64,000 nt of DNA, taken from assembly GCF_949628265.1 (NCBI RefSeq), contig NC_088788.1, forward strand, positions 30,986,335 through 31,050,334, in the 5' to 3' direction. Positions within the stretch are counted from its first letter, which is position 1. Each line of letters starts with the position of its first letter. The position numbers were made by a program, and so were the translations under genes. Below the pieces are notes generated by a model, which saw nothing but the letters and a program-made list of their open reading frames with translations, was not told the origin of the DNA and did no database searches. Shown here in pieces: positions 33,610-47,823 of the stretch. The DNA is from Cloeon dipterum (taxonomy: Eukaryota; Arthropoda; Insecta; Ephemeroptera; Baetidae).

Positions 33610-35757
33610 GTAAGCAGCCTCTTTTCTCTTTTATTTGGATAAATATAGCTCATTTTTCAACTGTATTTTTTCCTTTTATGAAAAGGAAATTCGATGGTTT
33701 TTTTATTGTGTGTAATGCCTGAAATAAAATCGATTTTGGCTCTGACAATCCGGCTGTTCCATTTGCGATAAGCGGATTGAAAAACTTCGCGAGAGATTAT
33801 AAAAACAAACTCGGTGGGATATCTTTATAAAAGGTGGTCGTGCCGCCTCCTCCTCCGCTCCTCAAATTATACACTCGCTGAACTGCTGAACTGTCATTTT
33901 TGTCCCCTCGCCGGGATTATTCTAAAAAACAGCAACTCGTTGCCGCCCCCTCCGATTCAAAAGCTCGTTACTGTAATAAAAAAAACAGCAGGCCGCTCTC
34001 ATCCCTGAGCGAATCAACAGAGTTCGACGGTGCATCAACTTTAGCTCGTTCAAACGCCTGTGATTCCAGAATCTGCAGCCGCGGAGGCATAGCCGTCGTT
34101 CAGGTTGCATAGCTGTCGCGGCGCATAATATATGCAGCTGTTTACCGGCTGTTTATGCACTTCAATGTCCTAAATGCAAACCACTGCCTTTTATTAGAGC
34201 CTCTGCCCTGCGGTTGCCTTAGGAACGGCGGTCCTTCTTTAATTAAAACCGACTCTCTCCGCTTTGTTTCGTTCTCATTAGCCGGCTCGCTGGCTTATTG
34301 AGGCGATATGCAGGCGTGCATTAGCGCCCGCCTGCCTGCCAAGCAAGCTCAAGTTGCGAAGAAGATTTGGCTGCGGTTTGCGGCGTCGCTGTTTCTCCAG
34401 CTCGTAAATTTGCAGCCACTTTTCTTTGACGAGCAGGGAAATTTGCATATTAATAGCAGGTGGTACTTTTCTCTTGAAGCTTTTTACACGCGACAAGTTA
34501 AATGGTGGCGAAGAAGGAAATTTTCTCATAAAATTACTGCACAAACAACTATGAAAACCTTTTGTTCTTGCCATTTTTTTCTAAATTAAAATTGGTGGAC
34601 GAAAAATTCAGATTCTTTGTTGTTGTCGAAGCGGAAGCAAACAAGGCGGCTATCAAAGCCCGTGCCGAAAAAGCCATTTTGCAAACACACGCGAGGAGAT
34701 GAGAGAAAAAGCAAGCGGCAGCACTCGGGTGACCCGCAGCGGTGATCCTCCAGCCCCAGACGATAATACCATCTCGCAAATGGCATGGTCGGGGGGCGGA
34801 GTACAAAGAAAGGGAGCAAAACCCCTTGAAATTTCAAGTGCTCTCAGGTCGCGAGTGCGTAACTGCGTCTCCGCCGAAAAAGCGTGAGTAAAAGCAGCGA
34901 GGGACGAAAGCGGAATCCGTGTTGGCCCAGTCCCACTCGACCCGCGGCGCTGCAGAACGACGGGTGCTGGGCTGCGCGCTGCCGACTGACGGACGCGCGT
35001 CAATCACGCTTGGCCGCACTGAAATTTACGGAGAGCAGCCCCAACAGGCTGACATTTAATTATGCGACACGCCATTCTCGGGACCGGTCGGAAACAAAAC
35101 GAGAAAACGAGGTAAAATGCGCCGCAGGTGCGGCCTCGACGTTTTCACTCCTGGCTGACTTTTAATTTGCACCGCGCGCGGCTGAAATTTTGGCGTTGTA
35201 GCTCTTTGAACACGACGAGTGGGCGATCGAGATCGTTATTACAGCCCAGTGAAACGGAAATTGAATTGCGTGACGTATTTTCCGGTCGTGAGTTCTTCTT
35301 TGGACGATTTTGTTTTTGGCGGTTCCCTAGCCGATTTAGACAGGTTTTTGGTCATCTTTGGTTTCCCAACTACGTATTATAATTATAATACTAAATATTT
35401 ATGATGTTTATAAATAAATTGAAGCGAAGAAACCAAAGCAAAGTGAATTTTGTTTTAATCCGAGAACTATTGAAATACTATCTAAAAGCTATACAAGAAA
35501 TTACGAAGTGTCCGGACCATGCTTGAGTATTATTTTGACAAATGAAGATTGTTGGAAAATCAGCAAGTTTATTTAATAAAGAAAATAGAATGAGGAGAAG
35601 TACTATACTTTTTTATAATATTTTCTCTCCAGGACAAAAATATGATCTCATAAGAGGATGAAATAAAAAAGCATAATTTAAAAACTCAAAAAAGTAAAAT
35701 ATTAATGTTTAAAAACCAACCTATTAAGTGCCAATTAATTGTGGCTAATAGAAAAAA

Positions 35758-35781
35758 AGGAAGCACATATTTGGCTTCCTA
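35758..35781. repeat. Small inverted repeat
   Basis: AGGAAGC and GCTTCCT form a 7-bp stem around a 9-nt loop in AT-rich DNA, about 10 bp upstream of the sequence AGCCGATTTA, which also occurs near 35330. Significance is unknown. Confidence 0.35.
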
Positions 35782-38744
35782 CCTAGTTTTAGCCGATTTA
35801 AACTATTTTAGATGTGTCTATAGTTTACTTTAAACATGGTTCAAACGGCCTAAAATTGCGTGATTCATGCTCAACAGAAATTCTTATATATTTGAAAAGT
35901 GCGACCACTCGAGGTTGTTTTCATGTTGAATATAATTAAAACCAGGCTTCATCCTCGTTGTCAAATTAAAAATTCTTATGATGATTGTAAGCTCAGAAAA
36001 ACGATCCTCCAAATTGCATAGCCTCCAGGTATGATCAGAGAAACAAGTTGTTGTAATAATATTAAAATTCATAACCTTCGGCAGCCAAACTAATCATCGA
36101 TATTCCACAAGGCTTTTTGTCTTGGAAACCCATTTAAATATTTTGATATGTTCCGCAGCGCCCTATAAACGCTCCTGCCCCGAACAAGATATTGGAAATT
36201 CAGCTCGGCACGTACCTGTTTTCCATGCCAATAATGCCGGGCTCTGCCAAAGGAGTCGTTCGGTGGGAAGTTTGCTACTCTGTCGGCCACTTACACATTC
36301 AAAGCCGCCGAGAGCAAGCAGTGGGGGTTTGCAACCCCCCGACCGACCGACAAAACAGCAAAAAAAACGTATTCTCTGCTCTCTCGCACCTCCTGAAAAG
36401 TTTTCTGTTCACTGGTCCGCGAGGGAAAAACGAAAGTTCGTCGCTGACAATGTAATTGCCGCACGTCAATTGGCGATCTTTGATCTGCACTCGTGGAGGA
36501 CCATTTTGGGGCTCTTCGCCTGAGGAGCAAGGTGTGCAGAATTTGGCCGGCGGCCAAGGAGTAGTAACGCGTGTGTCGGCGGAGCTGTCGGCACTTGGCG
36601 ATCGAATTACTCGCAGAGACAAAACAAAGAAAGCAACAGGAGCATCAGCCGCGACACAATGAACAACAAACACATCGATTTTTAAATTTAAACCTTCTGG
36701 CGGTCGGTGTGAGAAATGAGGCTCGACGAAAATGAAAAAGAGATGTGCCGCAGGTCGCGTCTGCCACTGATTGACATCAAAGCATCTGATTGCACAGACC
36801 GCAAACGGCGATTGTTTATTTGAACAGCTTCGCTCCAGCGCCGGAGCGGAATTTTTATATCTCTCGTCCTAATACAGAATGTTTGAAAAGTACGCCAAAA
36901 CACGTTCCCCGAGAGCAAAACACATCTTCATTCATATTTCTGGGTCCCGGCCTCATCCAAATTCAGCCTGAAAGCCTAATCTCTGCGTCCGATCGCAAAA
37001 AGTTTCTTCCATTGAGTATGAACACTTCTCTAATATAGCGTGTCGCGTGATAAAAAGCCCCAGAATTGGCACAGGTCCAGAGTGGTTGCTCTTCCGGACG
37101 CCGGCACCGCGCCGAGCAAAAGGCAATAACAGCTAGCGCTGGTCGGCCTGCCGAGCGTTATCTATATGCCTTGCCTATCCGTGCTCTCTTGAGAAAATGC
37201 GCTCGTAAAGGAGCATTAGTCCAGTAGCAGTTATATTCTGTGTCGGACCGGCACTCACAAGCTCATCCATCTCGCTCTCGAGTATTCCCTTTCCGTGAAT
37301 TCCTCGTCTAAATTAAAAATAGCAGCCCAGCGATGCACGCCTGAATTGCATCGCGAGCGTAATTGCTGGAGAATGGGCCAAAAGAGGGCAATACCTTGCT
37401 TGCTTACGCCATCAAATGGAGCCGCTTTTTATGTCTTTTCTGAATTCTAAGCCTGGCCAGAGATGAGGAGGCAATAAAGACGTCGTTCGTTTGGCCAATT
37501 GGATGCGGGGACAATTTTTAAAGGGGACCTAAGAGAGACTAAATACACTGTATTTTTTTAAATGTAATGGATGCATCATTTATTAAACGCTTTGGGCTTA
37601 CTACACTTCCTCTCTATATACACAATTTTAAATCAGTCCCTCAGAGTGCCATGAAAGTAATTTTTCCCACTGCCAAATGGGATATTACGAAAGTTAAAAA
37701 GGGATAGAAATACTCACACAGGTAATTTTATTAAATTCAAATTATTGAAGCTATTTTTCAATTTTACAATAACATTGTTTTCAATTCCGTTTAATCTGCG
37801 CCTTTTTCAGAAATTTGATTATTACCTGACTAGTGATAAGATAATTCAAATAATCAAGTGTTTCTTTGCAATATCAAATACAGCATACGCCAACGTTCTT
37901 AGGATTCACTAGGTTTCTATTTTAACTCTATATATTTTGTGAAATAATATATGGAAGAAATCTGAGACTTCTTCGCCGAGTGGAGCAAATCCCCAGGATT
38001 TACCCCTCAAGCAAAGTAAAGAATCAGGGATTTGCGAGGCAAGAAAGTAAACTGGAATAATTTTTCCAAGCAGATTGAGTTCTCCGCCGCAGACGTATTA
38101 GTCTGGGCAAAGGGGTTAATCTGGTTGTCTCCACTTTCCTCGCGCACTCAAACACACCCACACAGCGACGTTTGTGAGACTTCGCACCGCACGCCCTCGC
38201 TGTTTGTGCGTGCTTGTGTGAAAATCACGCCCCCGCTGGCGAGGACGAACGCTGCCTCAGTGAACTTTGCGAAATGCGACAATTTATTTTCGCCAGAGCA
38301 GAGATGCGCCCTCGTAGCCGTCGGCAGAGGGTTAAATAAATTTCGCGGCGTCAATGACGTGGAAATATTAAATGGCTATTGCGTAGCGGAAATTCGATCA
38401 CAATGGTCCCGCAGCCAATTAAACCTCTGGAGAGCTGTATGAGCAACCACGCAGGCGACTGAGCAATTTTTCAAACAAAACTGACAGTCGCAACTTTATG
38501 GCACTAAAATCATGGTAAAAACCTTTGATGATAACTCTCTGTCTGATTTACCGACCGCAGCCCGCACTCTCTACAAAGTAACTCGTTCAACAGTTATAAA
38601 AAAAACCCAAATGCATCTATACTATGAAAATCACTGTAATTTTAAATTTAAGCATGGAAGTTATTAGTGCTAAAACCTCCATTTTAAACCTATATTTAGA
38701 AGTGTATAATTTTAAAAAAAGAATTGCCAGTCTTGAACCAGCTT

Positions 38745-38970
38745 GTTGTTAAGGTATTTTTCTCAGTGCCAAGACCCAATGATAGATGGCAAAATGTTGT
38801 TAGTTAAGAGGCTTTAAATGCTCAAATAATTCATGGGGCACTGGCGCCGACTCGCCACTTGCTGGTTTTCGTACCTTTTCAGCGGCATTAGGGACAAATT
38901 ACTGGCGTTTAAATAAGAGACCTCAGTGCGGGAGGCGAAAAAAATGGGCTTCATGTTATCCGCTCACAGG
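38745..38970 (+). repeat. Dispersed repeat, copy B
   Basis: A diverged and internally deleted relative of 32092-32410, in the same orientation 6.6 kb away, sharing the ordered anchors listed for copy A (for example GGCGCCGACTCGC and CATGTTATCCG). No long reading frame survives in this copy, and flanking target-site duplications were not evident. Confidence 0.7.
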
Positions 38971-41314
38971 TTCCTAGCTCATGGGAAGTTCTGAGCAGAG
39001 GTTCAAATAATAAAAAATTGATGATTTATCTCTGCGCTTCAAAAAGCTTTGGATTCACTCTTTTTACAAATACTTATTTTTATTTCATTTTCAAGCGGAA
39101 CAATAAAATGTTAAGCCTTTGAATAATTTGAAAACATTTAAAATGTGATGGGAAAATGAACAAATTTCGTTTTTCTGTAGCTTAAATCTCATTTCCATTT
39201 TGCGGATTAATGCTGGAGTCAAATTAAATTACGTTTTGGCTGAAAATGTTATTGTTTGTGAAGGGCATCACATTTTACCAGGCTCAACGAAATATGTAGC
39301 AGTTTTGTTCCCTCATCGTGAATACATAATATATTTTCAGGTGCTTTTGTCGTCAATCGATATTTATACAAATCCTGTCGGTGGGCCACCCACCACCGTT
39401 TTTCATTAATCCCACAGCTGCGCCGTAATGGCGTCGTTTATTGATGGCACACCGGAGACAAAAACTTCATTATTGTGGCTGGTACGTGTTAATACTTTTC
39501 TATTAAATCAAGATTACTCGCATTTTCATCACATACATTGGTCAAAACAAAATTGATTCAGAGTTGTTGAAAAATTAAAAGCGCCGGCGGTCGCTGATTG
39601 AAAAAGGTTTATTCGTTGGTGCATGCATTAACGTCATACATCAAAATGAATAACTTTATTGGAAGCCGTACAACACAGCAGAGGCCATTAATCATTTTGT
39701 TGGTGCGACCGACGCGTGCTGTTGGTAGAATAAAGGCTCGGCAGCAGTTTTTCTCGCTTCCTCGTGCAGCGTGGGCGAAAATCTCTGTTTGAAAGAATAA
39801 ATGAGCTCGACGCACGGCGGTGATGTAGCAGAAAGGAGCGAAAACATTACGTTGGCAGCGGCGCAATTTGAGGCAGCAAATAAATTTCGCACTTTCACAG
39901 CAGATTCTGCCGAAATTTGTCCTCTTGAATTACTCGAACGGCTGTGACAAAGAAGCTGCCTTTTATTAAACGGAATGTGCCAAGCGCTTCCCTCGACGAC
40001 TGATGTTGCTTGCGATATCAAATTTCTAGCAGACTGCGCGCAACGCCTCAAGCACAGATTGCTTGCGTCGTCACTCGAGAGATTGCCAATGTTACACAAA
40101 TTGAATTCCACGATGCAGAAATTAATTTAGAAATAACTTAATTTTTTCAGTCGCAAGCAGATTCAGCTCGAGGCGTCGCGCAGTCTGCTGGAAATTAATA
40201 CTCCGTCACAGGGTTAAATTCACGTGGTGTATTGTTTTTATTGGAAATAAATCTATAATACGTTTTCGTTGACGTAATTGAATTTCAAAACAGCAACTCT
40301 GCAATATTTATAACGCAAATCCAATTACGAAAATTACAAAACTTTTAATACCCGCTACACAGAGGAAATTCACGTTCCCTTGACCCATCTCCGGGGCTGA
40401 AGCTAAAGCACTTTCCATTAAGCACAGCAGACCTTTTTCCAGTGGAAGTACTCTGGCCTCGTCTTTAAGCGGCTTACACCAAATGTTTGCCCTCCCTATC
40501 GCAAAAGCCGTGCTCTCTGTTTCATGCACGGCTTTTCTATTTCACGGGCTATGCTTGACCTCCTTTGCTGAGCGTAGGAAAAATCCATGTTGCGCCGCCG
40601 AGCCGAGAAAAATAATAATGCACGCGAGTAAAAAAGTTGCCCTCCACTAGCGGCTGTCTGTTGGCAGCAGCGGCCGAATAAAGGTCAGGAAATAGCAGAA
40701 AAAATGTACATGTCATGCATATAGAGACATAATCCTGCGCCGACAACGCAAACTACAGAGCAGAAAGCAGCAAGTCTGTCCACGGAGGAGAAAAGGAGCT
40801 ACGGAGAGAAAAGTTTCAGCGCTGAAAAAGTGATGCAGGTGGAAAGTCAAGAAAGCCAACTCCCGTGTGCGACGGAAGCTATAATTTTGAGTTGTTACGT
40901 CAGCGGCAAGGGCCAGCCGCTGAACAAGGAAATGAAAATTAACCTGGGAGGAGCGGAGGCCATACTCGAGCACGCGCTTTTTCGCTGATTTTTGTACCCA
41001 CTAATTTCCTTTATTTGGTTTTGCGGGTTTCTGTGCTCCCTCCTAGTTAGCTGCTCGTGCGATAAATTTCTATTTAACCTGCATGTTTGCCGAGCTTGAT
41101 GAGTATTGACGTTTTGCACTCGGTTTGCCGGGTGCTGCTTTTTAATAATTTAAATGGGACGGATGCGCGCGCGAAAAAGCTGCTCCTTGCCGCCTTTATC
41201 GTGATGCAGTCCGCGCCCCGCACGAGTGCCCCGGCTTACATGGCGCCGGGTCGGGCCGGCTCTTTGAATCATTCAGCAAAACGCTCGTCCAAACGAGCGA
41301 TATGGAATATCGAG

Positions 41315-41335
41315 CTCTCTCTCTCTCTCTTTCTC
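41315..41335 (+). repeat. (CT)n microsatellite
   Basis: Run of CT dinucleotides (GAGA on the minus strand) in a GC-richer block. It is one of several such tracts between 41 and 64 kb. Confidence 0.8.
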
Positions 41336-44300
41336 TGTGAATCGGCTCTGAATAGAGTACGCATGTACGACTTCATAAGCATATTTTCAGCGCACACAGG
41401 GTCTTTTATTACTGAACCTTGAGCTTTTATTGCTAACGGATAGCGTTACATGAAAATGATATTTCCAATCGGGCTAAATATATCTCCTAAAGGATTGATA
41501 TCATATTTTATTTCAGACTATTTCCGACAGTACATATTGATAACTTTATTTCTCTGAGTGTATCTTGCAGATGAACAATTTTCAAGAAAATTATTTAATT
41601 TATTAATGAAATGAGTACGTGAATGGATTGGAAAATTTATAATTTATAATTCAAATCAAATTGTAATTTTTCTAAAATAAAACATTAAATCACCCTACTT
41701 GATGAGACTTATCGTGCAAAATTATTAATAAAATTTAAAGGACCATTATTTTTATTATTTTTCTTATTTAAATTACATTTTTAACTTGGAAAACGTTTTC
41801 CGATGAACCCTCTCTAATTCAGCAGTGTGATCAACCTTGATCTTGAATTCTAATTGAAATTATTTCACTTTTGGAAAAAAAACTTCGAATAAAAGAATGA
41901 AACTTTTGGCTTGCGAATTTTCGTTAGAGTTTTGTGGCAGGGAGGACGACTGGCTGAGTTTTCTCACGATCTCTCTTCACTCGTTCCTTAGTTGATTTAT
42001 ACTCATTAATGAGTCAAAAGCCAAATCAATTAGAGGATTTTGAGTTCTCTGCGGTTAATTCTGTGATCAAAGGATTTTGCTTGCAGCTAAAAAGCTTTGG
42101 GCCGAAACAGCTGATAATCAGTATGGAAACTTGCCATCTAAATTTATTAAATTTCACTTATAACCGCCAATCTAGAATACAGAACTCTACAGCGTAGAAC
42201 AATTAGTCATTTCATGGATCGAAAATTGTCTGGTGACGTGAAATGAGTTTTATTTCTATTTTACGTTCGGAAAATACAATGACAGAGTCAAAATTGGACA
42301 CTTTCAGAGCGAATTTCGAATTTAATTGAATCGGTGGTGGGTGACAGGCGCGTCAACTCGGTTGACAAAAAGTTGCCTGCGCAGCGGATTAATCACCGAA
42401 ACCCACGGTCGAGTAACGAGTTCCACTCGCTCTGCACAACATGCATTCAAGCCCATGAGAGCAGAGGAGAAAAAGGCGAGAGTCGGTGAAAAATGACGCT
42501 CGCTCGCGGGATGAAAAATAATTCTGGCGCGCATCATACTTGCTGAACGAACCAAATCGATCATGCATGCTGACGTGATGGCTCTCTCATTAGTTTTCTC
42601 CGGCGAACAATCCAAGGGAGAGCGAGTGAAAGACAAAACAGGACAGAAAGCAATTTACAAAGTGTCACCAGGCGCGGTGAATATAAGCTCCCCGCTTATG
42701 TGCGAGAGTGTAATGCGAAACTGGCTCGATGCAACGTACACACACACTCACTCACACATTTACATCAACAAACGGCGTGTCTCTCACGTTTGTGCATTTT
42801 ATTCAAAGAGCATGTCGCTCGCTCCAGCAGCCATGCATCACTTCATCCGATCCTGTCGCCAAGTGACAGCTATTCCATTATTGAAGAATGCGCACAGCGC
42901 AGTACACAGCAGCACAACGCCAATATTGCCCGTGCCATATTCCTGCCAGATGTTGTTAATTAGTGTGCGTGCGTGTTAATGCTTTGGGGATAGCTTATGC
43001 AGATCACATGCAAATTCGTCGCTTTGATTTGTCGCTGCGGGGGTGTCACTCCGGCTTGGGGCTTTGCTGGCAGCTGGCTTTGGGGTAGAGGTTAGCCTTG
43101 TTACCTAAATTGACGCCGGAGTTTGTGGTTGAAGAATTATGGCTTGGCTCGAGCTTAAGTCACATCCCATTATTAAAGTAGAGGCAGTGGTTAAATTTTT
43201 TGAGTTGAGTTGTGCTTTTTCACCTCAATAAAGAATATCACAAAAAATGACAGTCTCAAATTGAGTCTGAAAAATAACTTTTAATTTGTTTGAATATTGA
43301 ATTGAAATGATTTAAGGAGTGACAGAATTTTTCTCAAAATCAGCACATCAAATCAGAAGGAAAGATTGTTTCAAAAATTTTAAACTCAAAAATATCATCC
43401 GTTTTTGTTTTTAGTGCAAAAGGTAACGTTCTAAATATTTATTCTTTACTTATAGTAGTTATGCTTTAATTTTTTAGCAAATTAAGATTTTAATTTGATT
43501 TTATAAAAATATCTGAAAATGCTATCCCATCGTAGAAAATTAGCAGAACTCCGGACCAATATCTACAACGGAACCCCAATCGGCTTTTTCGTATATTAAT
43601 CCCTCCGATTTTTCGTCTCTTGCCTGATCAAGAGAATTATAACCTCAGCTCTAAAATTGTGGTTGGCGCATAATTGTGATTGAGGCGCACTCACAAAGGA
43701 GCCAACAGACCGAAAGATGATTATTGGCATTTCCTCTGCTGCCGAGTGAAAAGAAAAGGGTCCTTTTTATCCTGCATTCCTCTTGTTTCAAGCAGCGCTC
43801 TCTCCCCTATGCTTCGGCTCTCTGTGCTCGGCGACTTTTCTCATTTGGTGCGTGGCGAACGACTGACAAAGTGAGAGGGAAAGTGGAAAAGGCGAGCTCC
43901 TTTTCTCATCAGAGATCGATACCGAGATGGATGTTGCAAAGTTGTGATGAATCGAAAATAGCTAGCCAGCTCAAGTGGGCCAACCTAATCCAGCTGGCCA
44001 TTCGACAGACGCGGTCGTTTAGCCCAGTCTATTTTGCTGAGTAAAAGATTCTGCACAACGCTGGGAAAATTATGGCATGGCGAGACGTGGCCAAATTACA
44101 GAAACGAGCCACCTAGAGAGAAGAAGACTGCGTCGGGTCGTTTAGAGAAATGAACTGACCAAACTCGTGTGTTTTATGGAGAAAGGCCACTGACCTTCAT
44201 TTTTATCCCGCCTTCTGCACCGGATCAGCGATGTACATCAGAGGGTAAATATTCAAATCTACAGGGTGGAAGTTTTGAAATTCCGTGAGTGAGAGGATCA

Positions 44301-47300
44301 GTTGACGATGAAAAGGCAAACACGGCTGAAATTGCCTAGCTACTTTGCCGGCGTCTCGTCATCTGGTACACAACACTGAGCGGCGTGCAGTTTCATCCCG
44401 CAGAGAGCATTCATGCATAAAATATGTCGCATGCCCATCGCGCGCAACATTCATGTTTAACCAGTTGCAAAAGAAAAAGATGCTGCTCCGACTCAGGAGC
44501 TGCTGGCATTCCACTCTTTGGTCGCTTTTGCTTGATGTGCTGCACACAATGCCTCTCCGGGGGGAGCAGACGGCCGTGGGCTCGGCATATGCACACACGT
44601 TGTTGGCGAAACAAAAGTACACCGTGCAAAAGCAGAGGCAGAGGCCCCCTCGCACAGCGTCACGATTGCAATTATGTGTGCATGCGGCGACGAGGCAAGC
44701 AGTGGTTGTTTCGCCAAATTGCTCCTAGGCCTATATGTATATATGTGCTCGTGCGATCTTTGTTGGCTTACTGCGACCATTTTGCAGTGATATGCATTTT
44801 TATTTGTGCTCAACTCGGAAATTAGCTTTATCTTTGGATGGCTCCAAAAGGAAGATGTGTAAGGGAGAACTTACCACAGTGTTTATCTGTTGTCAAAACA
44901 ACCTTGCTATGTTTTTGGATATTTTCGGAGATTCTACCTTTAAATGGACAATTATCTCAGTCTTTTTTATTTGAATACCAAGCAATTCTAAGAAAATACT
45001 AATATCTAAATTGTTATTAAATTTTATAAGCATTTATATATTTTTTTAATCATTTGAGTTACTCGCAGAAAATTATTGCAAATTAATTAATATTTTTTAT
45101 TTCGGAAATTCTCAAAATTGATTTGTGCAGTTTGCTATAAGAATGCTTTCTCTGGCATTCAAATTTATTTTTGACGATCAAGCATATTTTTCTAATCAAA
45201 TGTTGTAACCCCATGAAACGAAAATATTAAAAATATGGATTTTCTTTCTTTGATGTGCAAACCTGTTAAATATACAATTTAAGTTAATTTGTGTCTAATA
45301 AAAATACTAATGCCTCTGTAATAATTTTCCCAGAAAACTCCAATGGCAGCCATATTTGCGCATCCTGTATAATGACGGCAATATTATGCCTAATGTTTAA
45401 TAAAACGCAGACCAATTAATTCATTTCCCGTTGAAAATATATTTTTTAGTTATAACATTATATGTGACTACAAACTCTTGTTCCAAAGAAGATAACACTC
45501 GCCTTTGAGGCTGCAGCTGCATACATATAGCTCAAAGCAGAGACAAATCCCAATTCTTCTTTACTTACGTTGTGTAGTTGTGTCCACAGCTCGAAACAAT
45601 ATATATTTTTCCTCCTGCCGACTTCCCCAAACTGACAATCGCTCTCCTGCAGCACGAGCGCAGGGGTCGAGAAAGCAAACAGGAAGCGAGTTTGCGGTGC
45701 ACGGGAGAAAATTGAAAATTGTTAGAAGGATTTGGTGCCGGCTTTGCGGGACGACGGTCGACAGCAGGGACACTCTCGCCAGGCAGCCATATTCTGTTTA
45801 TTTTATTACTGCCAAATCTGCATCGAGCTTTTTTACGGAGATAGCGGCCGTATCAAATTTTTTATGACGTTCGCCTCTTGTGATGCATCACCGTGGGGGA
45901 ACACGGGCAGCACGTGAAATAAATTTCTTTTCCCTGAGCTCGCCGGCGCAAAACGCGGCTGGGGAGCATTCACCGTGTGTTGTTACTCCTCCGTTTTCTC
46001 GGCAGCGTAACAGCACAATATCAAAAGTTAATGATCCGTGCACTTTTCGATTGCTCTCCGCGCAATGCGCGTATGGCTGCTGAGGGGGCCTAAATTTATG
46101 CGCGCCTCTGGAATTGACCGGAAAACGGAAATTGAGGAGAAAGCGCCTGGAACCTATTAATTCTGAATGAAGTTTTCGGTGGCCCAGCTGAGTTGAAAAC
46201 TGGACTAGAATGATAAATTTGTGGAGCGGATGCTTCATTTGCATAATATTCAATGTTTTGGTTCCACCCTTTGAAGCTAGTGGGCGAGTGGCAGTTCTAA
46301 AAAAACAAAAGGTTTTTTGTTCGAAATGAAATAGGAAGCATTGTAATTTTATTTTCTGCAAAAATAATTCTTTGAGACGTGTTGGGCATGCAGAATTACG
46401 CGCTAAGCAATAAAGCTAGGCAGCGAAGCGCGAAATCGCTGATGTAACATTTTCTAGGAAGCTGCAGAGTGGGGATTCGCGTGATGTCGTCAAATTATTT
46501 CATCTGCAATTATATATCTCTGCTTGCATGCAACTCCTCTATTGTGCATTTTCCCGCACAACGAGCGGCTGCATTGAAATTGGTGCATTTTTTCTGGAAG
46601 GCAGCACAATGTCGAGCATCATGCTTTGGCTTGATGCCAGGCTATCTCGCTGAGCATACGTCTGGATGAGGTTATTATCATAAGGCGAGCAGGGCTTCAC
46701 CACGTCTCTCGCCTTATTCCAGAGAGGGATGCTAATGGAAAACGAGGCCAATTTATTTTTTCGCGTCTCGCAAAACTGCTCGCAATTTGTTTCACTTTAA
46801 CGCCGCATGATGTAAAAAGAACAATGCGCACCACTGTGGAAAACAAGCAATGTATGCAAATTTATGTAGGTTTCGAATTACGGCCTTCTTCGTCCTTTTT
46901 TCTCGCTGGAATTCTGCGCAAAGTGGCGCATATTTGACCTCCAGTCCGCCGCCGACTTGGCAGGGAAATAGGCTTGGCGCGCGAGACACTCAGTCACATC
47001 CTCAGCGCGTCTCTGATGAGCGTGTGTAACAAGTTGAATGGGATATCTCGTTCGCTCACTTGCGTCCCACGCACTTTGAGCAGCAGAGCAGGGTGTTTTA
47101 CTTATTAACGCCTCACAGAAACACATAATCCAACAGCGTGTCTGCCGTCGCCAACTATAACATATTCCCGTGCGCGTGTAATTCAGTTCGGGCGCAGACA
47201 GAGTAAATCCGAGGAGACAATCGAAACTTCAAACTCGGAGCCAACCAACGAGATTAGGATAATTTCAAATTGAAACGGAGGTGGCTGAGAGCAAAATACT

Positions 47301-47808
47301 GTTCCGCCTTAATCATTTCGTGATCGGGTTGCGCCCGCAAGATCTTAAGGCAGTCGGGAAAATTGCGGTTTAATCTTTGAAATCAGCATACTAATGGCGA
47401 GCGATTGAGTCTCATTAAAAATAAAGCCGGATTCACTCTCGCCTCATCTCTATTTGCAAGTCAATTTCCGCCGCACTTTGTGACTAAATTGCGAGAGCGG
47501 AGAGGGTTGTTGGCGCGCTGCAAAGCGAGCGACGGGGGGTGGCTCTCTCCAAACACACCGTGTGACGCAATTTCAAATGCATCTAATGTGGCAAGCAAGC
47601 AGATTCTGCGTAATCCGCCAGGGAAACGCACGCAGCGCGCAAAACCACGGCCGGTGCACACGAGTCGGCTCGATTTGTCACTCTGATGAGCCCGGAACAA
47701 AGGCAGCCTGGGGACCCTGCATGTAAATTACCGCGTGTCACGCACTTTTTGGCCCTCGCAACCCACCATCTCTTTGCACGCGCGTGTACAACAAATTAAA
47801 TTACCAAA

Positions 47809-47823
47809 ACACACACACACACT
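47809..47823 (+). repeat. (AC)n microsatellite
   Basis: About seven AC dinucleotides. Confidence 0.8.

Noticed and set aside
45888..46361. 157-codon minus-strand ORF
   Set aside because: No recognisable family, overlapping opposite-strand ORFs, and no promoter or splice context.
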